Assembly (NCBI RefSeq): GCF_032062135.1
Contig: NC_092862.1
Span: forward strand, 47,403,015-47,467,014
Origin: Pyxicephalus adspersus
Taxonomy: Eukaryota > Chordata > Amphibia > Anura > Pyxicephalidae
Direction of reading: 5' to 3'
Length of the DNA: 64,000 nt
The position numbers and the translations under genes are program-made. Each line of letters begins with the position of its first letter. The first letter of the stretch is position 1. The notes beneath the pieces are model-generated. The model did no database searches, had not been told where the DNA came from, and was given only the letters and a program-made list of their open reading frames with translations. Shown in pieces: positions 1-14,223 of the stretch.

Positions 1-3000
1 AATAATCCACAGTTATTAAGATTTTTTTTCCATTCCAATGAGGGAAAATTAATTAGGTGCTTTAAAACAGAAGCAAACCCAGCTGACTCACCTGTCCACA
101 ATCCAGCACTGGGCACCAGGTGCTACCATATTCATTCTCTTCTTCATTCAGATATTCTTTAGCTATCTTGATTGGCTGTAACGCAAAAGGGAAGCCACAA
201 ATGCCAGGTTTTGCTGACAATCATACATGACATTACACATGGGCAGCTCAGCTTTGAGTTCATAAACCCAGAGCAATCAGGCAGGAAAGACATTATTGCA
301 CAAGGGATATCACCTGTCCTTTTTCAATTAATGATCTGCCTGATCATGCAAACTTAAAAGTGAGGTTATGTTACCAAACGATTATAATGTTTATGGACCA
401 TGGAAGCTGACTTCACACCAATCATGCAATTATGTGCCATTTTTTTTATATTTTACAGGGGCAAATGAGGGATTGAGATGGGGAAGGGGGTAAGATATTT
501 TTCATCTACAAGCTTACCTATGGTATTATTCAATAATAAAGAACAGATTGTATTGTTACTAATTTGTGAGTTGTGAATAAAGTTTGTGTTAATCCTAGGT
601 GGAAACCCTTTTAAATTAACCTCTAGTGCGTCTGACCTTTTTATTCCAAATACAGCTGTATGGATGCCTGTGGACTGCTGATGAGCCATCAATTTACCAG
701 AAAAATATTCACATAACTACATTGTATAAAAAAAAGACTTTATGGCTGTGTTTGGGCCATTGGGTTTCATTAGTCAAGGTCTATTTAATGGTATACATGC
801 CTGAATTGAAAAAAATATTCTTGATTACATGATGAATATAATCATTCTGTCTATTTATATCATGGCACACTGTAGGCACGAACACTGTGGGGTATTATGA
901 GAGATATAATATGGATTTTTGAAAAAAAAATATCTGCACACAATCTGCAGGGGCACTGATATATAAAATGTACATGTTAATAAATGGGAAATAGTAATAG
1001 GCAACAAGCTTTGAATATAACATACAGAGATTGTGCACATAATAACACACATGCGTATGTGTTTACAATTATATTTTATTATTATTAATAAGACAAATTT
1101 GTGATGTGAGGTGGTAGCACAGCAGCTTTAATTATTTGTAATGCATTTAACAGCATAAATATATAAGGTTTTTGTAAGCCCAAACTGACTTTATTTAAAA
1201 CAGGGTTTTAGTTGCCTTTCTGAATGTGAAAATACAAAATGCCAAAATGTGATAAAAGCTTTGCCACCTATTTACAATACAGCAGATAATCAGCTTAACA
1301 AATTGTTTCTAAAATATGTGAACCTGGATGGCATATTCTGTATGAGAAAACTATATTTTAAATGTTTGCAGAATAAAACAACTAAGCAAATAAACATATT
1401 TAGATATTTTGTGTTACAATATAAAATAGGAAAAGGGGTGTCCAAAGATCTGCCAAAACTAGAGGAAGTCAAACAAAAGAAGACGTACAGCAATAGATAT
1501 AATGGAAAACTTCCTAACAATGCAATTGTCACAATAAAATAAAATGTGCAGGCTGCCAAATAGTTGCTGGGCAAAATTTAATATTAAGACTTGTTTAAAT
1601 ATAAATATTTGAGCCTCCTCCTCCATTTTAAAATTCTGAACAAACACTTACCTACCGTCTACTTCTGTTTGTGGCACCTAGGTGAAGGTGACACCATCCT
1701 TCAAGTTAGATCCTAGGCAATATCAAGTAGCTCAAATCTTGCAAGAAAACATCACTGTATTGTGCTGTAGAATCAGTTTGTGTGATTTGTGGTGCTCGGC
1801 ATCCCTGGGCAATTACTCCCTGCAGTATAGAAATAGGGGCAAAGTCAAGTTATTTACCTTTTTGACTTCTTCAGTTCTAATAAGTTGCAGGAAAATGCAT
1901 CGTCATTTTTTTTTCACCCTGGTTGTCAGACATCTTAATCCAGTCACTATGGAATGTAATAAGCCAGATGTCTATTTAGAAAGAACAGATTACGATGTGA
2001 AAGATATGGAAATAATCTGTTCTAGTTGTATAATCCGTGGTGTCAGGGGATTTGCCTAGATATCAAAACTTTGACTTACTTAGCTAGAGGGTATTATATT
2101 ATTAAAACTGCGTTGTAAGTGGATGTCAACTGGTGTTTAGGGCTGCTGTTTAATGCCAGTTGTGAACTAGTTGTCTCTTCTATCCAAAACGTACATCTCA
2201 TGGTCCTCAAATAGAACATCCCTGAATCCTGGCCAGTAGAATATGCCCAGGGGAAAGTCTTTGCATTTTTCATTGCTCTTTCCTTAATGTACCATGTTGC
2301 TTGGCTGTTGTTTTGGTGTCGGTCTTTTGGGTTTAGATACATCTGTCTCCATTTATTGTTTAGTTTAAAAGACACTGGGATGTGATGTTTGTTTTTCTGG
2401 CACTTCAGCTACATACGGAATGATTAAATTACTAAATTACCTTGTGTATGTTTTAACAAAAGCCTAGGTAGCCACAAATTGAAAGCTCCCCTTAGATGTC
2501 TCTTTTAGACCTCTGGTAACCCCCATTGTGGGTTCCAAGAGTTGGCTGGTGTCAAAGATATTGATCTATGTGGGTAATTTTCTTGCAGTTCAAGGTATGT
2601 TCTTCTTGACATGTATCACACAGTCCAAAAAGGGTAAAAGAAAAGGTACAGCAATTTCTAAAAACAAATTAGAACTGAAGAACTAGCTTGGGAAAGCTAT
2701 AAAAAGTCTTCAACAATCCATTTAAATGTTACAAGCTACCACTAGATATTTATTAAACTCCCTGCCTTACAAGTGTTTTTTGTAATTTCTGTGCAGTTAT
2801 TTTAGATGGGTAGGGGGGCAATAGTGATTAGGCAGACATTGCAGATTTCCCCAGTTATATTTTGTATGTAACTTACTGTATACACCTAGACTGTAGCCTA
2901 GGTGTATACTGTAGTAGAAAAAATAGTTAGTGAAAGTGAGAAATGTATTGTCACACAAATGGCAAATTTTCACAAAACATTGCAATTTTTAGGTTAGGCC

Positions 3001-6000
3001 ACTGAATTTTTAGGTTAATTGTAAATCCATGGAACATAGCATTGTCACAAAAGATGGTGGTGGTAGTAGTTTTCAAATAGAAAAGTAAAAATTGTGTTGT
3101 TTTTCCATAAAGCAAAGTTTAAATATAGTTGGAAAAACATGTTTTTATAAAAATACATGGTTTTAGTAACTAGTACATGAATTGCAATTCACTTATCAGT
3201 TATCAGTCATTGTCCCAGTGACAACAACAAAGAACACAACATAAAAGAAAATAAAGGAAATTTATTTTTGCTAGTGTAAAGAAGTATTTAAAGAAATCCC
3301 TGTTGAAAGATTTCCCCTCTATTGATACTCTGGTGTCAACCGATATTTTTTAGAATTCTTTGGTAATGTCTTTGTTGATAATGACAAATCAAAATACTAA
3401 GTGTGAGGGGCTAGCAGCATATTAAGCGCTCCATGCAGTGTCTGCTCTGCTCCTCTTCTGGCAGCAGCATGAAAGCTGCAATTCAGCTTTATTCTTGATT
3501 TGCCTAGGTCTGTATAAAGCTGCATTTTGACTTGGCCCCTGAGAGTTTAGTCCTTGCTAAATTATAGGCTTGACTTTGTATAATCATTCTCCATTTGATG
3601 CATGAATCAACCTTTGGCTTGTCCTTTCCCAACTTTGAACTTTCTTCTCCTCTGGTTTATTCACTGGGTTTTATGATTCCTCAAGCATGACCTAAGGTTT
3701 GTTGTTCCATGATCACAAACTTTCTAACCTCCTTGGATTTATCGTTTGGCTTTCTGACTTTCTGTGTTTCACCCCTGGCCCTGTCTGCATTTGGGGTACC
3801 CTGGTCACCCGTCAGTTCTTGCCCTCCCCAAGCACCATCCCTTGTGTGCTTGCAAATGAGTCCTAGGTACTGGGGCAGTCATGAAATGTCTCAACTTGCC
3901 AAAGGGGAAGACTACAGAGACAGATTAGGGAATTGATGTCTGATTGAAGCACTGGCACTCAACCAAAAACCTTACATTAAGAACACAAAGAGCAATAAAA
4001 ACTTGGCTGTACTTCTGTACTTTGTTCATTTCTACTATATATTTTATAACTAAAAACATACCTTACAAACAAATACATACACATATTAGGAGATGTAGGA
4101 GCATACAGGTAAAGCAAAATATCACAGACAAAAATATTATATGCAAAAGCAATCAATATTTAAATAGCATAACAAGTATGTGAATAATGATTAAATGGTA
4201 AGGCCAACTAAGACATACTAACATGTCAGGAGAGGTATGCTCCTCTTATACCGTTGCTACTACAAGAGACCACCAACAGAAATGTTGTCACTGGTGTGTT
4301 ACAAGAGATAAGGTCACCAAAATACTAAAAAACTAACCAACACCTTGACAAAGAGACCAATGAAATGCTAAAAAAGATATCAAAAATGAAAAGTGCTAAA
4401 TAAAATGGGGGAAACAAACTCAAAAAAGTAATAGGAAATTCTGGTGTGACTTATTTATCCACTTTTTAAAGTTGAATTTGAATCTAACGTGAAAAAATTT
4501 GCAAATTGGGTTAATCTTAGTCAAAAAAACATATATAAAAAAACCTCTATGTTGTTGCACACTTTTTTCATTCAGAACTCTGATCTGGGCAATGATTTTT
4601 TTAAATGATAGCTAAAAATGTAATATTGTTTTTTCAGTTAGATTTTAAATGACCAATTAGAATTTACTGCCCCTGGACTGCTTTAATTATGGGTAAAAAT
4701 TGAAGCACAAAAGTAACAACATTTGGATATGCAAAAACTTTGTTTTCCAGTATAGTTCCACACCTGCATCTTGTAAGCAGCATTTGTAGAACATGATCAC
4801 ACACAAACTGAACATAATAGTAGAAGATGTCTTTGTACAGAGGGATTTAGCAGTATACCCGTTCAATCTTCAAACTGGTATTTGTCAATCCTGATTTATT
4901 AGCCTGTACTTGAGCCAATTATCTGCAAATTGGGTCTAAAGTGGCTTAATGTTCCAAGTGACAGAATTGTACTGGTGCAACATTGGACAGTAGTGACAGC
5001 TAGGGGAATGAGTTTAAGAAGCTAAAATTATTAAAGCTGTTAGTATTACAACTGGCTTAGCAAAGATTTAGAGAAATGGACAAAGCTGGAAACCATCTTA
5101 GAGAACAGTGCTAGGAATAATTGGATTATGGTTCAATACACAGAGAATCATCTGTCTTCTGTGATGGGATTACTTGTGCTTACATGACAGAAGGGTTAGT
5201 GCTACTCATCTGAGCAATGCTGGCTGGTGGAATAACAGCAATAACATTGCTCTGCCACTAACATTGCTACTGTTTAAAGGGCAATGGGCAAGTATTGTAC
5301 ATTTTTATTGTTGTAAAGATAGAATTAATACATTTTTGTCTTAATAATAGTTTTTTTTTTAATTTACCCCTTGTGCATGTCTATCGGAGAATGAAATCAG
5401 TATCTTTGGTGAATGATTGGTATAAGAAAAACATGGGAATAAGACACTTTCACTGTGTATCCTTTTCATTGTAAGCCTATTTAAAATGGGTATCTATAGA
5501 ATCTGAGTAAAAGCATATTCATCCCCTTTAGGTGAAACACAATTTTTTAACTTAAATTCCAGGTGGTTTGCTCAATGGTTTGGCAGGGGTATTTTCTTTG
5601 GCCTAATGGTTTTTCTCTAAAGGTTTCCCTCTTTACCATGTATGTATATAATAATGTTGAAATAGGCATTCCAGCAAAGACAATGTTAATATTTGAAATT
5701 GAATATTTCCTTTTCAGCCTGGAATGCTTGCTTACACTGTAACCTGGGCTTATGTTTAACTTTTCAACTCCAAGCCTTACAAGCATGTGTGACACAATGT
5801 CAATGTCATGCTACAGCAAGGTCTGTAAAAGCATTTTATATACTACCTAAAACATTCCTATTTCAGTTCATTTAAATAAAAAAAATGAAAGAAACATTAT
5901 TTTGGGTGGAATATTATTTTGACCAAGAAACTGAAAAGTGAGTATATGATAATAAAAATACATAAGCAGAGGTTCACTTATTGAAAACTACATGTCACAA

Positions 6001-6023
6001 AAATCAGTAACCCCAGGGATTTT
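1..6023. other. No gene seen; AT-rich unique-looking sequence
   Basis: Short frames on both strands (up to 125 codons at 1682-2059) have no splice context, codon bias or recognisable domain. The only structure noted is the hairpin at 2878-2909. Confidence 0.6.
2878..2909. repeat. Perfect 12-bp inverted repeat with 8-base loop
   Basis: GTATACACCTAG (2878-2889) pairs with CTAGGTGTATAC (2898-2909) around ACTGTAGC. No poly-T or gene context explains it. Confidence 0.8.
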
Positions 6024-6110
6024 ACAGGTGAATTTTTATGTTAGGGACATTGGAATGTGAACCATTTTAGGGACAGTTAGTGACATGATTATAGACTATG
6101 AAAAGTTAAA
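6024..6110 (+). repeat. SINE 3' fragment, degenerate
   Basis: GGGACAGTTAGTGACATGAT followed by TATAGACTATG matches the distal body of the SINE at 15281-15603 (GGGACAGCTAGTGACATGAC, TATGGACTTTG). The tRNA head is absent. Confidence 0.5.
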
Positions 6111-9100
6111 TGCAAGAAAATGCTACAAAAAAGAGAAAGTGTTTCCAAAGAAAATTAAGTATAATTATCTTTGTGAATAAAATAGAGATCACACAGAATA
6201 ACCTGTCACTGTGATATGATCCTTAGGGTTAATGTTTTTCTTTTTTTCACTTTTCATTTACCACAAATAAAACATATACAATTAAATAGAATAAAATTAT
6301 AAACATAGTTTGCAAAACCATTATGGAGGATACACGACTGTTCAAGTAGAGGATATTTGTCCATAAGCAAGTAAATATCAGCTCTTTCCATCTGCCACTA
6401 GGTAGTGAATCTTGAAGTTGGAGAGGCATAACTTGCCACATATAGATGATACTGCCAAGTGGAGCATTGCTTTACAGTGAAAAAAATCAAACAGGATATC
6501 AACCAGATAAGAAAAACAGAAATCTGGGACCAAGTTTTAAGTATAACAGTGTTTTTGATGTGCTTTTCTGGTATCAAAAGACATTGTCAACTTCCCTTTG
6601 GTCTGGTAAATATGTGGTTAAAAGTGTTTATATATATGTTTTGGAGAACTGCAAAAATCAATAACCATAATTCTGCCAGAAATCTTGTAACCAGGTAAAT
6701 ATGGGTGATTTGGTATCTGCTGGTCCCCTTACTACAAACGCTTGTGTTTCAGGAGCCATTTGTCAATGCAGAAAGCCAGCCATTATTTTTAGGAGTGCTC
6801 AACTACAACAATTGAAAAATAAAGAAAAAATACAAAAGAAAAATATTTTCTTTATTTTCACGTTTCTACATTTTTTGATTACACAAAAAATATTTTTACT
6901 TGTTTTAGCTATTTTTACTGCAAGGTTTACCCAAAAGGAAAGAAAAAAAAGCAGATTCTTATCCGGCATGCAGCCCAGGTAGCCAAAAAATGCTGAAATA
7001 TCCTTGTGGAGTAAAACTAGAGAATAGCCTTACAAAAAGGAGTTATTCATGTATTCATGTATTCATCTATTCATGTGGTGCATAAAAGCATGCTAATGTA
7101 TCAAAATGCATGTCAACTTGTGCTGATGTGTGTTATCATGCATTGTTGCTTATATTCAAAGTGCGTTGCAATACATCGACCAATGTCATGACATATTTTA
7201 ATACACATTTCAACACATTTATTAAGATGCATTTTGATGTGTTTCTATTGATTTCAGTTGAAAAAGCATCAAGCAAAGAATGAATCCATGTGTGAATCCA
7301 TGGCTGTGTCCATCGGTAACAAAGCTGTCTCTGTAAATGGAAAATCTATGCAATGGAAAAGAGATAATACTAGCTAGTGTTTTCAACCCTTCCCTGCTCT
7401 GCGCAAAAACCAATAGCAAACCATTAATTGGAATTTTCCCTAGATATATGAGGGTTCACTTTAAAGTTCTATGACCCTTGTACATGTACTGCCTGCCACA
7501 TTCCTCCCTCCTTGGTGAATCCTAATGTCAATTAATTTGTTTTAAGAAATCATATCACATATACACTACATGGTAGGCAACTTTCTGTCTTTCAAAGTGT
7601 TTGAAGTGGTAAAACCACAAATCACCTTTTACAGGTTGAGTTTACTATAGCATTTTATTCCTGTTATCTACAATATATATCTAAGCACTCACTAGCTTCT
7701 TGGCTGTTAAAGTAAGCACACATTAACCAGATCTGGAATCCTTGATAATGAATAACCTTTTGTGAAAAAAATGCTCATTAAATGTAAGGAGTTGGTAGCT
7801 ACACAACATTAGGGGCGAGCTTAGACTAAAACATCGGTAACAGATTAAAAACACTGATTTTCTGATCATCTAGCAAAATCACAGCCAAGAAAAGTGCTTG
7901 GATATATTAAACAGTGACATTACCACATAGCTGGAAATATGCCATAAATCAAGTGGTGAAATTGCTATCTACAGGGATTTAACATTACGCCAGTCAGGAA
8001 AATAGTTTCCAGGCATTCCTGTCCTTCATCTTATTACTTTTTTGCTGGTTGTTTAAATCTGGATAAGACCTCTTTGGCAGCACAGATGTACTGTAAAACA
8101 AAACAAGAACTTAAAGAAGCCCAAATCCTGGAAATGATGTTCTAGTTGATTTTACAGAAATATACTTTATTGGTAAGTTTGTCTTACTTATATTCAGCGT
8201 TATAACTTTAGATCAAAAATGTTTTGTGGAATTTAAGTATTATGGTTAGAAGGGCCGGTCAATGCAATTCTGATATTTTTGTTTATGCAAAGCCTGATAA
8301 ACTTATTTACTGTATGTTGCTTATATGCTGTGGGATCACCTACCATGAGATCTTCTATTGATTTGTGGGATTTCCCCATCTGCTACAGTATTTATGTACA
8401 TTTTCTTTATCTGTTTTCTTTTTGATGATAAAAATGCCACAGAGGAGTAAGTCTTGACAGTATACTGCTTGGGGCTTGAGATATAAAGGATCATATACTG
8501 TATCTTTTAACCAGAATATCAGTTTTTGGTTGGACCTATTCTGTAAAGGTGAATGACACATTTCTTTCAAACTTGATATTGTAGGGCAATGATATCATCA
8601 ACTGTGTACACTGAAGGTACCACTGGTCTTGTTATCTTGTGGCTGTACTTATTGTTTAAATATTTCACTGATAAATGGTGCAGTAGTTCTGATGGGGCTT
8701 GGAACCATTAGGATAAGTCCTTGAAATCTAAAGCCACATAAATGTAACTCTAACATATATATACAGTACTATTTTAAATGCCATCTAATGGGTGACAGAT
8801 GTGTTATCATTGTTTATTGTATGGGGATCCGTGCTCCATCAATAATTGTAAAGTACTAGTGGGGTGATGCTAGATTGGGTGAAGTGAATAATATAGACTT
8901 TGTTTTGAAAGGCTTTTTTGAGGTTAGGTCTAGATCCCTGTTGGAAGTGGAAGCATAGGAAGCAGGTAAAGAGTCCACAGCCCAGTGTAAATGTAGGATA
9001 GTTAGAGTTTACAGTGGACTATACATAGCAGATAGAAGGATGGTAAAATAAACCTAATTCATAAGATAAGCCTTTTCAAAACATAATGGAAAAAAGGATT

Positions 9101-10067
9101 GGGCCCATCTAAACATTGCAGACGTGTTGTGTTATATATTTGGGTTGCCATCCATATTTATTGACTCCCCAATGCAGTAGTCCAATGGACCTCCAATTCA
9201 CATGCACTGTAAAATATTGCAACACACAATAACTCACTACTGGGCACTGTGGTGAGCTTTGTCAGATTTATTAGTAGAAGTAGTAGAGTAAAACACTTCT
9301 GTATCTATAACAGGATTTTATTATGCAATTTTTTTATATTTAAATAAGTGATAATCTTAAACAACAGTTATTGTAGCACAATACATCATATTATACATAT
9401 TTAGCTGTATACTGGTTACTAGGGATAGTTTTGATCTGGATAAAAAATATATCTAGATGATTCCAATAGATGCAAGAAATGTCAAATGATGGCCTTGAAA
9501 CATAGATAATGAATAAAACTGTTCCCCTCTAAACACTCTACAAATACGTTGGCAAATGTAGGAGATACCCTATTCCCTTTTGCCATCCAACATATCAGCT
9601 TGTACGTTGAAGCTTCAAATTTGAAAAAGTTGTTGGACTTATTCAAACATCATACAGTCTGCATGGGCTAACCTAACTTTGTTGGGAATATTTGTGTGAA
9701 AATAACCTAATAATTTAGCTTTCCAGGATAAGGAGGAAGATCAATATTTTTCAACCTCAATAAATGTCTTTTTAAAAGGATTGTAATTTCATGACCAAAG
9801 GCTGAAGAAGAATGTTCCAAAACCTAGTAAGTTTTGTGTGGCCTCTCAGGAACCAGAAACTATGAATGGAATTTTTAAGTGGACTATAGCCTTTATGGAT
9901 CTTTTCCAAACCCTAAATTACTGATAAATACTGGGATTTCCCACCTAAATGTATTTCATTGTATATTCTAATCCAGCCATTAGTGGTACCAATATCAATT
10001 AGTTGCTGTAATTTTTTTGCACAGGATTACTTTGAATCTGAAGGTAAGTTTAGATGTCACCAACTAT
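6111..10067. other. No gene seen; AT-rich sequence with faint repeat traces
   Basis: Frames here are under 95 codons and AT-driven. At 7040-7075 there is a short ATTCATGT reiteration, and 7065-7215 may be a decayed dispersed repeat. Nothing else is supportable. Confidence 0.55.
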
Positions 10068-10372
10068 TATTATTTATGGTATGGTATTTAATTAGCACCA
10101 ACATAATACACAGCACTTTACAAAGTTCATAGTCACTCTCTGTCCCTCAAAGGGGCTCACAATCTAATGTCCCTACCATAGCTATATGTCATCAACACAG
10201 TCTAAGGGCATTTTTTATTTGGGGGTTTTCGGAATGGGGGAGGAAACTCACGCAAATATGGGGAGAACATGCAAACTTCATGCAGATAGATCCTGGCCAT
10301 GATTCAAACCTGGGACCTAGTGCTGTAAAGGCCAGAGTGCTAACCTCTGAGCCACCATGCCACCTTGTTACA
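10068..10372 (-). repeat. tRNA-derived SINE, full-length copy
   Basis: Read on the minus strand, the head resembles a tRNA gene: box A-like TGGCTCAGAGGTTAGCAC (10354 to 10337) and box B GGTTTGAATC (10310 to 10301), an internal RNA polymerase III promoter. The body follows with GCATGTTCTCCCC and the tail ends in AATAATAATAGTTGG-type sequence. Its body matches the copy at 15281-15603. The family name is not assigned; it resembles fish and amphibian tRNA SINEs. Confidence 0.75.
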
Positions 10373-11409
10373 AGCATACCTTGTCAATAGTCAGCATAAT
10401 GCAGGTCAATTTATGCTTCTGCCTTTTAAAAGGATTTGAAGAATATTCCAAAATTTTCTTTGAATTTGGAAAATAATCTTTTCTGACTAGATAGCTGTAC
10501 CATGTTTCTCTTTACAGTTCTGGGAAATGTTGTAATGTAGGCAAATCTCCTAATCTAAAAAGGCCACATCTATTATGTATGTATTAAGATAGTACAACAA
10601 AATAATCTTTGGGGAGCCTCTGTTCTCCCAGTTTAAACTCAAAGATGGCTGTTTATGACAGCATTTGTTTATTAGTTTTGGATGATTTTTTGGCCTCAGA
10701 TTTTCCTGTTTTCTGTTTCCTACTAGATCTGCATTTTTAGGAGCTTTTTTTAAAATGAGAGTTTTCGAAATGTTCTCTTTAAACAAATCACAATTACATA
10801 GATGAATAGTAGTTTCCTAGACAATCTAATACTTCTGAAACATTGGAAGCATCTACAACAGCATCTGCGTCAGCCGGTTAACCAAAGATAAACTCTGCCC
10901 TCGCTGTTATCCTGAAAAACTTGTTCATATTTGTCCCTCCTATTCTGCCTGACTTTGTCAGTGTATGCTTGTTGAAACTGCAGTATAGCTGCCAAATTTG
11001 TCCTAAAGTGTAAGTTCCAGGACATTGATCCCTTGGTTGAGTTGACAGAGTTGCTTTACCTTTTCTGTTACCAAAAGAATAACCTTAGATGAGTTTTGGT
11101 TGACCATTTTTATGCACTTTTCAAAAATTCTCTTTTCTGTCTGCTCTAATATGTGTTTTTGAATTCCAAACCTTGAGAATATTTTTAGCATAGTATCTTA
11201 AGTGCAACCACATAATTCAAAATCAATGCATTGCTTCCTTGTGATTTATAATTTAGTAAAAAGGCACAAACACATGCTAAATTATTGTCATCCCAAACAA
11301 ACATTTGTAAACATCCCCAATCAAAGTTTAGCATTTCTACAGTGGTCCTCAAATGTTCTTTAGTGATCTACTATGCTTGATCACTAAACAACAGATATGA
11401 ATGACTGTT

Positions 11410-11520
11410 GTTGTTTCCTAATGGGCAGGATGCAGCAGGAGGCCTTCAGCTTTTCCTCCCTCTCCCCCCTCCATAGAACAAAACAGTGCTGTCTGTTCAG
11501 TGCTCATTTGTTCAACTGTC
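11410..11520 (-). mobile_element. Decayed core of the 58.8-kb MITE family
   Basis: The minus strand follows the same order of blocks as 58905-58990: CAGCACTGTTTTGTTCTATG, GAGGGGGGAGAGGGAGGA, then CCTCCTGCTGC. The ends are lost. Confidence 0.45.
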
Positions 11521-11931
11521 ACTAACATTGGTTTCCAGCTATTTTTATGCACGTTTACGGTTCTCATCAGTGTCACTAGCAAAAGCAGAGGTGGGGTCTG
11601 CAAAAAATGAATTGTTTCAGTCACGTCTGAATAGAATAAACCCATGCATTTGCTGTTTCTCATGTTGCTTTGTAAGTGTTTAATATAAATGCCAATAGTT
11701 GTTGCTGCTGCATTACCAATGTTGTCAATAATACAGAATGCATAAAAAAACGGAAGCGCATCCAAAACCAAACAAAATTGTACTACTCCACCGCTTTTTC
11801 TTTAAGCAGAAAATATGTATGGCAGAAATTGTTGTAAATTTAACAAATAGCAAAACACAGCACACCAATGTTGCATCAAAAGCATTTTCCTTGATCATTT
11901 CCAGTATTAGTAGAACAAATATATATAAGAG

Positions 11932-12060
11932 CTGGAAAAGTGGGGGAGACAACTGGGAGGCACCTTGTTGCGTTCTCCCCTATAGGAAATTACAACAGTG
12001 GTCTCTGCTGGGTCGTTTAGTGATCATCCACTGTAAATCAGTTCAAAGCTGTATACGCAC
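11932..12060 (+). mobile_element. Decayed core and right half of the 58.8-kb MITE family
   Basis: GGGGGAGACAACTGGGAGGC, CACCTTGTTGCGTTCTCCCC and GCTGGGTCGTTTAGTGATC correspond in order to the core at 58948-59045. It ends near AAGCTGTATACGCACTAC. Confidence 0.45.
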
Positions 12061-13373
12061 TACATTTTTTCTTCTGAAATAATCATGATTGTTCATCTCA
12101 CATGACTTATGTAGCTAGTACATAGTGTGAATGCATTGGAATTAGCACAAAGCAAAACACTGTAAAACATCATATTAGTCTATTTATTTTGGCTCGCATA
12201 TAAATCAAAACAGCTTAATTTCAGCCGACAACAAAACGGCTTACTTTAGCAATAAGTCCCATAGGTCATAGGTGGCCAATTCAGGAGGAAAACTGATCTT
12301 CAAAAGTAGCGAGGGGCTTTAGTCCCAAAGAATTTGTGCCAGACAAACATGGAGCTGCCCAGTGCTGCTGCATTCATATATACCTTAGTCTGAAAAAAGT
12401 CCTGCTCCTGACTGCTCCAGACACACCTGTCGCCATCCTAAAAAACTGTCTTGTACTGAAGTCAGATAGGGAGGCCCACACATATACTTCCTTCCTATCC
12501 TAGAGTAAGGGCCCTGTAAGAAGTTAATCCAACAATCAAAACCACTGGTTGCCAAACAAAACTCACTGGAGTCCTTCTGCAATAAGTAACTTGTTTTTAG
12601 ACACAACCCAACCTAAAGCAAGGGGAAACACATTTGACATCCAAGGCCCACCCCTGGAGCCCTGTGCAGTAGTACGTCACCACCCTGCTTCCTGATTTCT
12701 TGGCTTTATGCATGGAAGACTGGGCTCTAATTTCTTCTATATGTAGCTGTAAATTTTTTTTCTGCAATCATTCAGCCACTAGCGATGCATGAACTTATTC
12801 AGGATCGGTTCATTCTGGGTTTGGTATATACTCTTTGCAGTTTGCCGAACCATATGTTCAAGTTCAACCTTTAAAGTCTAAAGTTAAACTAACAAACATC
12901 AGGTCAGTAAAAGACAGAGTCAGCAATGGGTTCTCAAGCAGAAAGTCACACCATAAGCAGTAAATACATGCTTATAGCTACAAAGATCAACCAGTGACTG
13001 GGAGCTGGAAATCGTTTTGAGACCAGTGGCTGGTGTGTGCGTGGTTAGAGGCATACACCTGTGCAACCATGGGTCAGTATTCTAGTAGATAATGGCTTGG
13101 GCACAGTGTAGTCTTGGCAAACAAGTAAGTACCTCCTAACATGTCCACTCAAATTTCTAATTAGAATTTGTGAAAATAGTGACCATCCAACAGCAGATAT
13201 TTGACTGTGATCCCACTGCAAGATCAAACTTGAACCTCATCCCTATCGATCATTTATAGAAGCACATGAAGGCATGATTTATTAGGGGTAGTCCTCGGAG
13301 GACCTGGCTGTTTTTTCAGGAGACAATCAATTCCTAAATCCAAGCAGTTTATTATTGTTATTAATTACATATA

Positions 13374-13710
13374 CAGTTGACAATAGAAAATCCAGCCATC
13401 GATAATCCGGTTCCTTCTGCATGAATTTCAGAGCACATTTTCAATACAGGGACTGTAGTACACTGTTTGGCCACTTATGTTTTTATGACGCTGTTCTGCA
13501 GAAAGAGCTGTTAGGTCTTGCTTGCTACACTAAATACATGTTGAGACGCCCCTGCTGCCTGCTCCCTGGAACTGTGCGAGATGTCCGCGGGTGCTGCAAG
13601 AGGAAGGCTGGCCTGTGTGAGGAGGTAAGTACAACCTTCGAAAATCTGGAATTTTTGAAAACCCGGCGCAACTCAGGTCCGGAGGTTGCCGGATTTTTGA
13701 TTGTCGACTG
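13374..13710. mobile_element. TA-flanked MITE, pogo/Tigger-like ends
   Basis: The left end CAGTTGACAATAGAAAATCC and the right end, whose reverse complement is CAGTCGACAATCAAAAATCC, are inverted repeats with few differences. A TA precedes the left end; the right flank is TG, probably a mutated TA. The termini resemble pogo/Tigger transposons, which duplicate TA on insertion. No transposase frame is present, so the element is non-autonomous. Confidence 0.65.
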
Positions 13711-13714
13711 TGTA

Positions 13715-14223
13715 CAGGTAGTCCCCGGGTTACATACGAGATTGGGACTTTAGGTTTGTTCTTAAGTTGAATTTGTATGTAAGTCAGAACAGGTACATTA
13801 TTTTAATAAATACAAATAGGATAGGTGATTGCCTCAACATATTAGTAGACAGCATGGTGTCAGTTACTGTAAAAAAACCTCACTGTGAGTTAATCACAAA
13901 CATAGCAAAAAAAATGTATCAAGCCTAGACATTCATTAACTTCTAGAGCAAGCTATGCTTTGATATGCAAAAAGAAACAGAAACAGCTGCAGAGTTTGTC
14001 TTGGTCATTAAACAGTTACATGATGCTGCAGAAAGAGCTCACCCCCCTAAGATCACCCACAACCTCAGCTGTGTTTAGCAAAAGATTTCTTCTGCAAGTC
14101 ATGCAAACCGTCCCCCCCCCTGCTCCCTATCAAGCCTCTATCATGCACAGGAGCAAGCAGAGAAACCCTGTTTGTATCTAGGAGTTGTCCATATGTCAGA
14201 TGTCTTTACCTCAGGACTACCTG
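13715..14223. mobile_element. TA-flanked MITE with CAGGTAGTCC ends
   Basis: The left end is CAGGTAGTCCCCGGGTTACA and the right end is CAGGTAGTCCTGAGGTAAAG in reverse complement. TA lies on both sides (13713-13714 and 14224-14225). It starts four bases after the preceding MITE. There is no coding capacity; Tc1/mariner-pogo class by ends and target site. Confidence 0.7.

Noticed and set aside
10301..10354. tRNA gene on the minus strand (box A and box B)
   Set aside because: The boxes belong to a SINE head; no cloverleaf with a proper acceptor stem was found, and the same head recurs at 15.3 kb.
13421..13753. Cys-rich 110-codon frame ending near GAGGAG|GTAAGT at 13623
   Set aside because: The donor-like site is inside a Tigger-like MITE interior, so the frame is transposon-derived.
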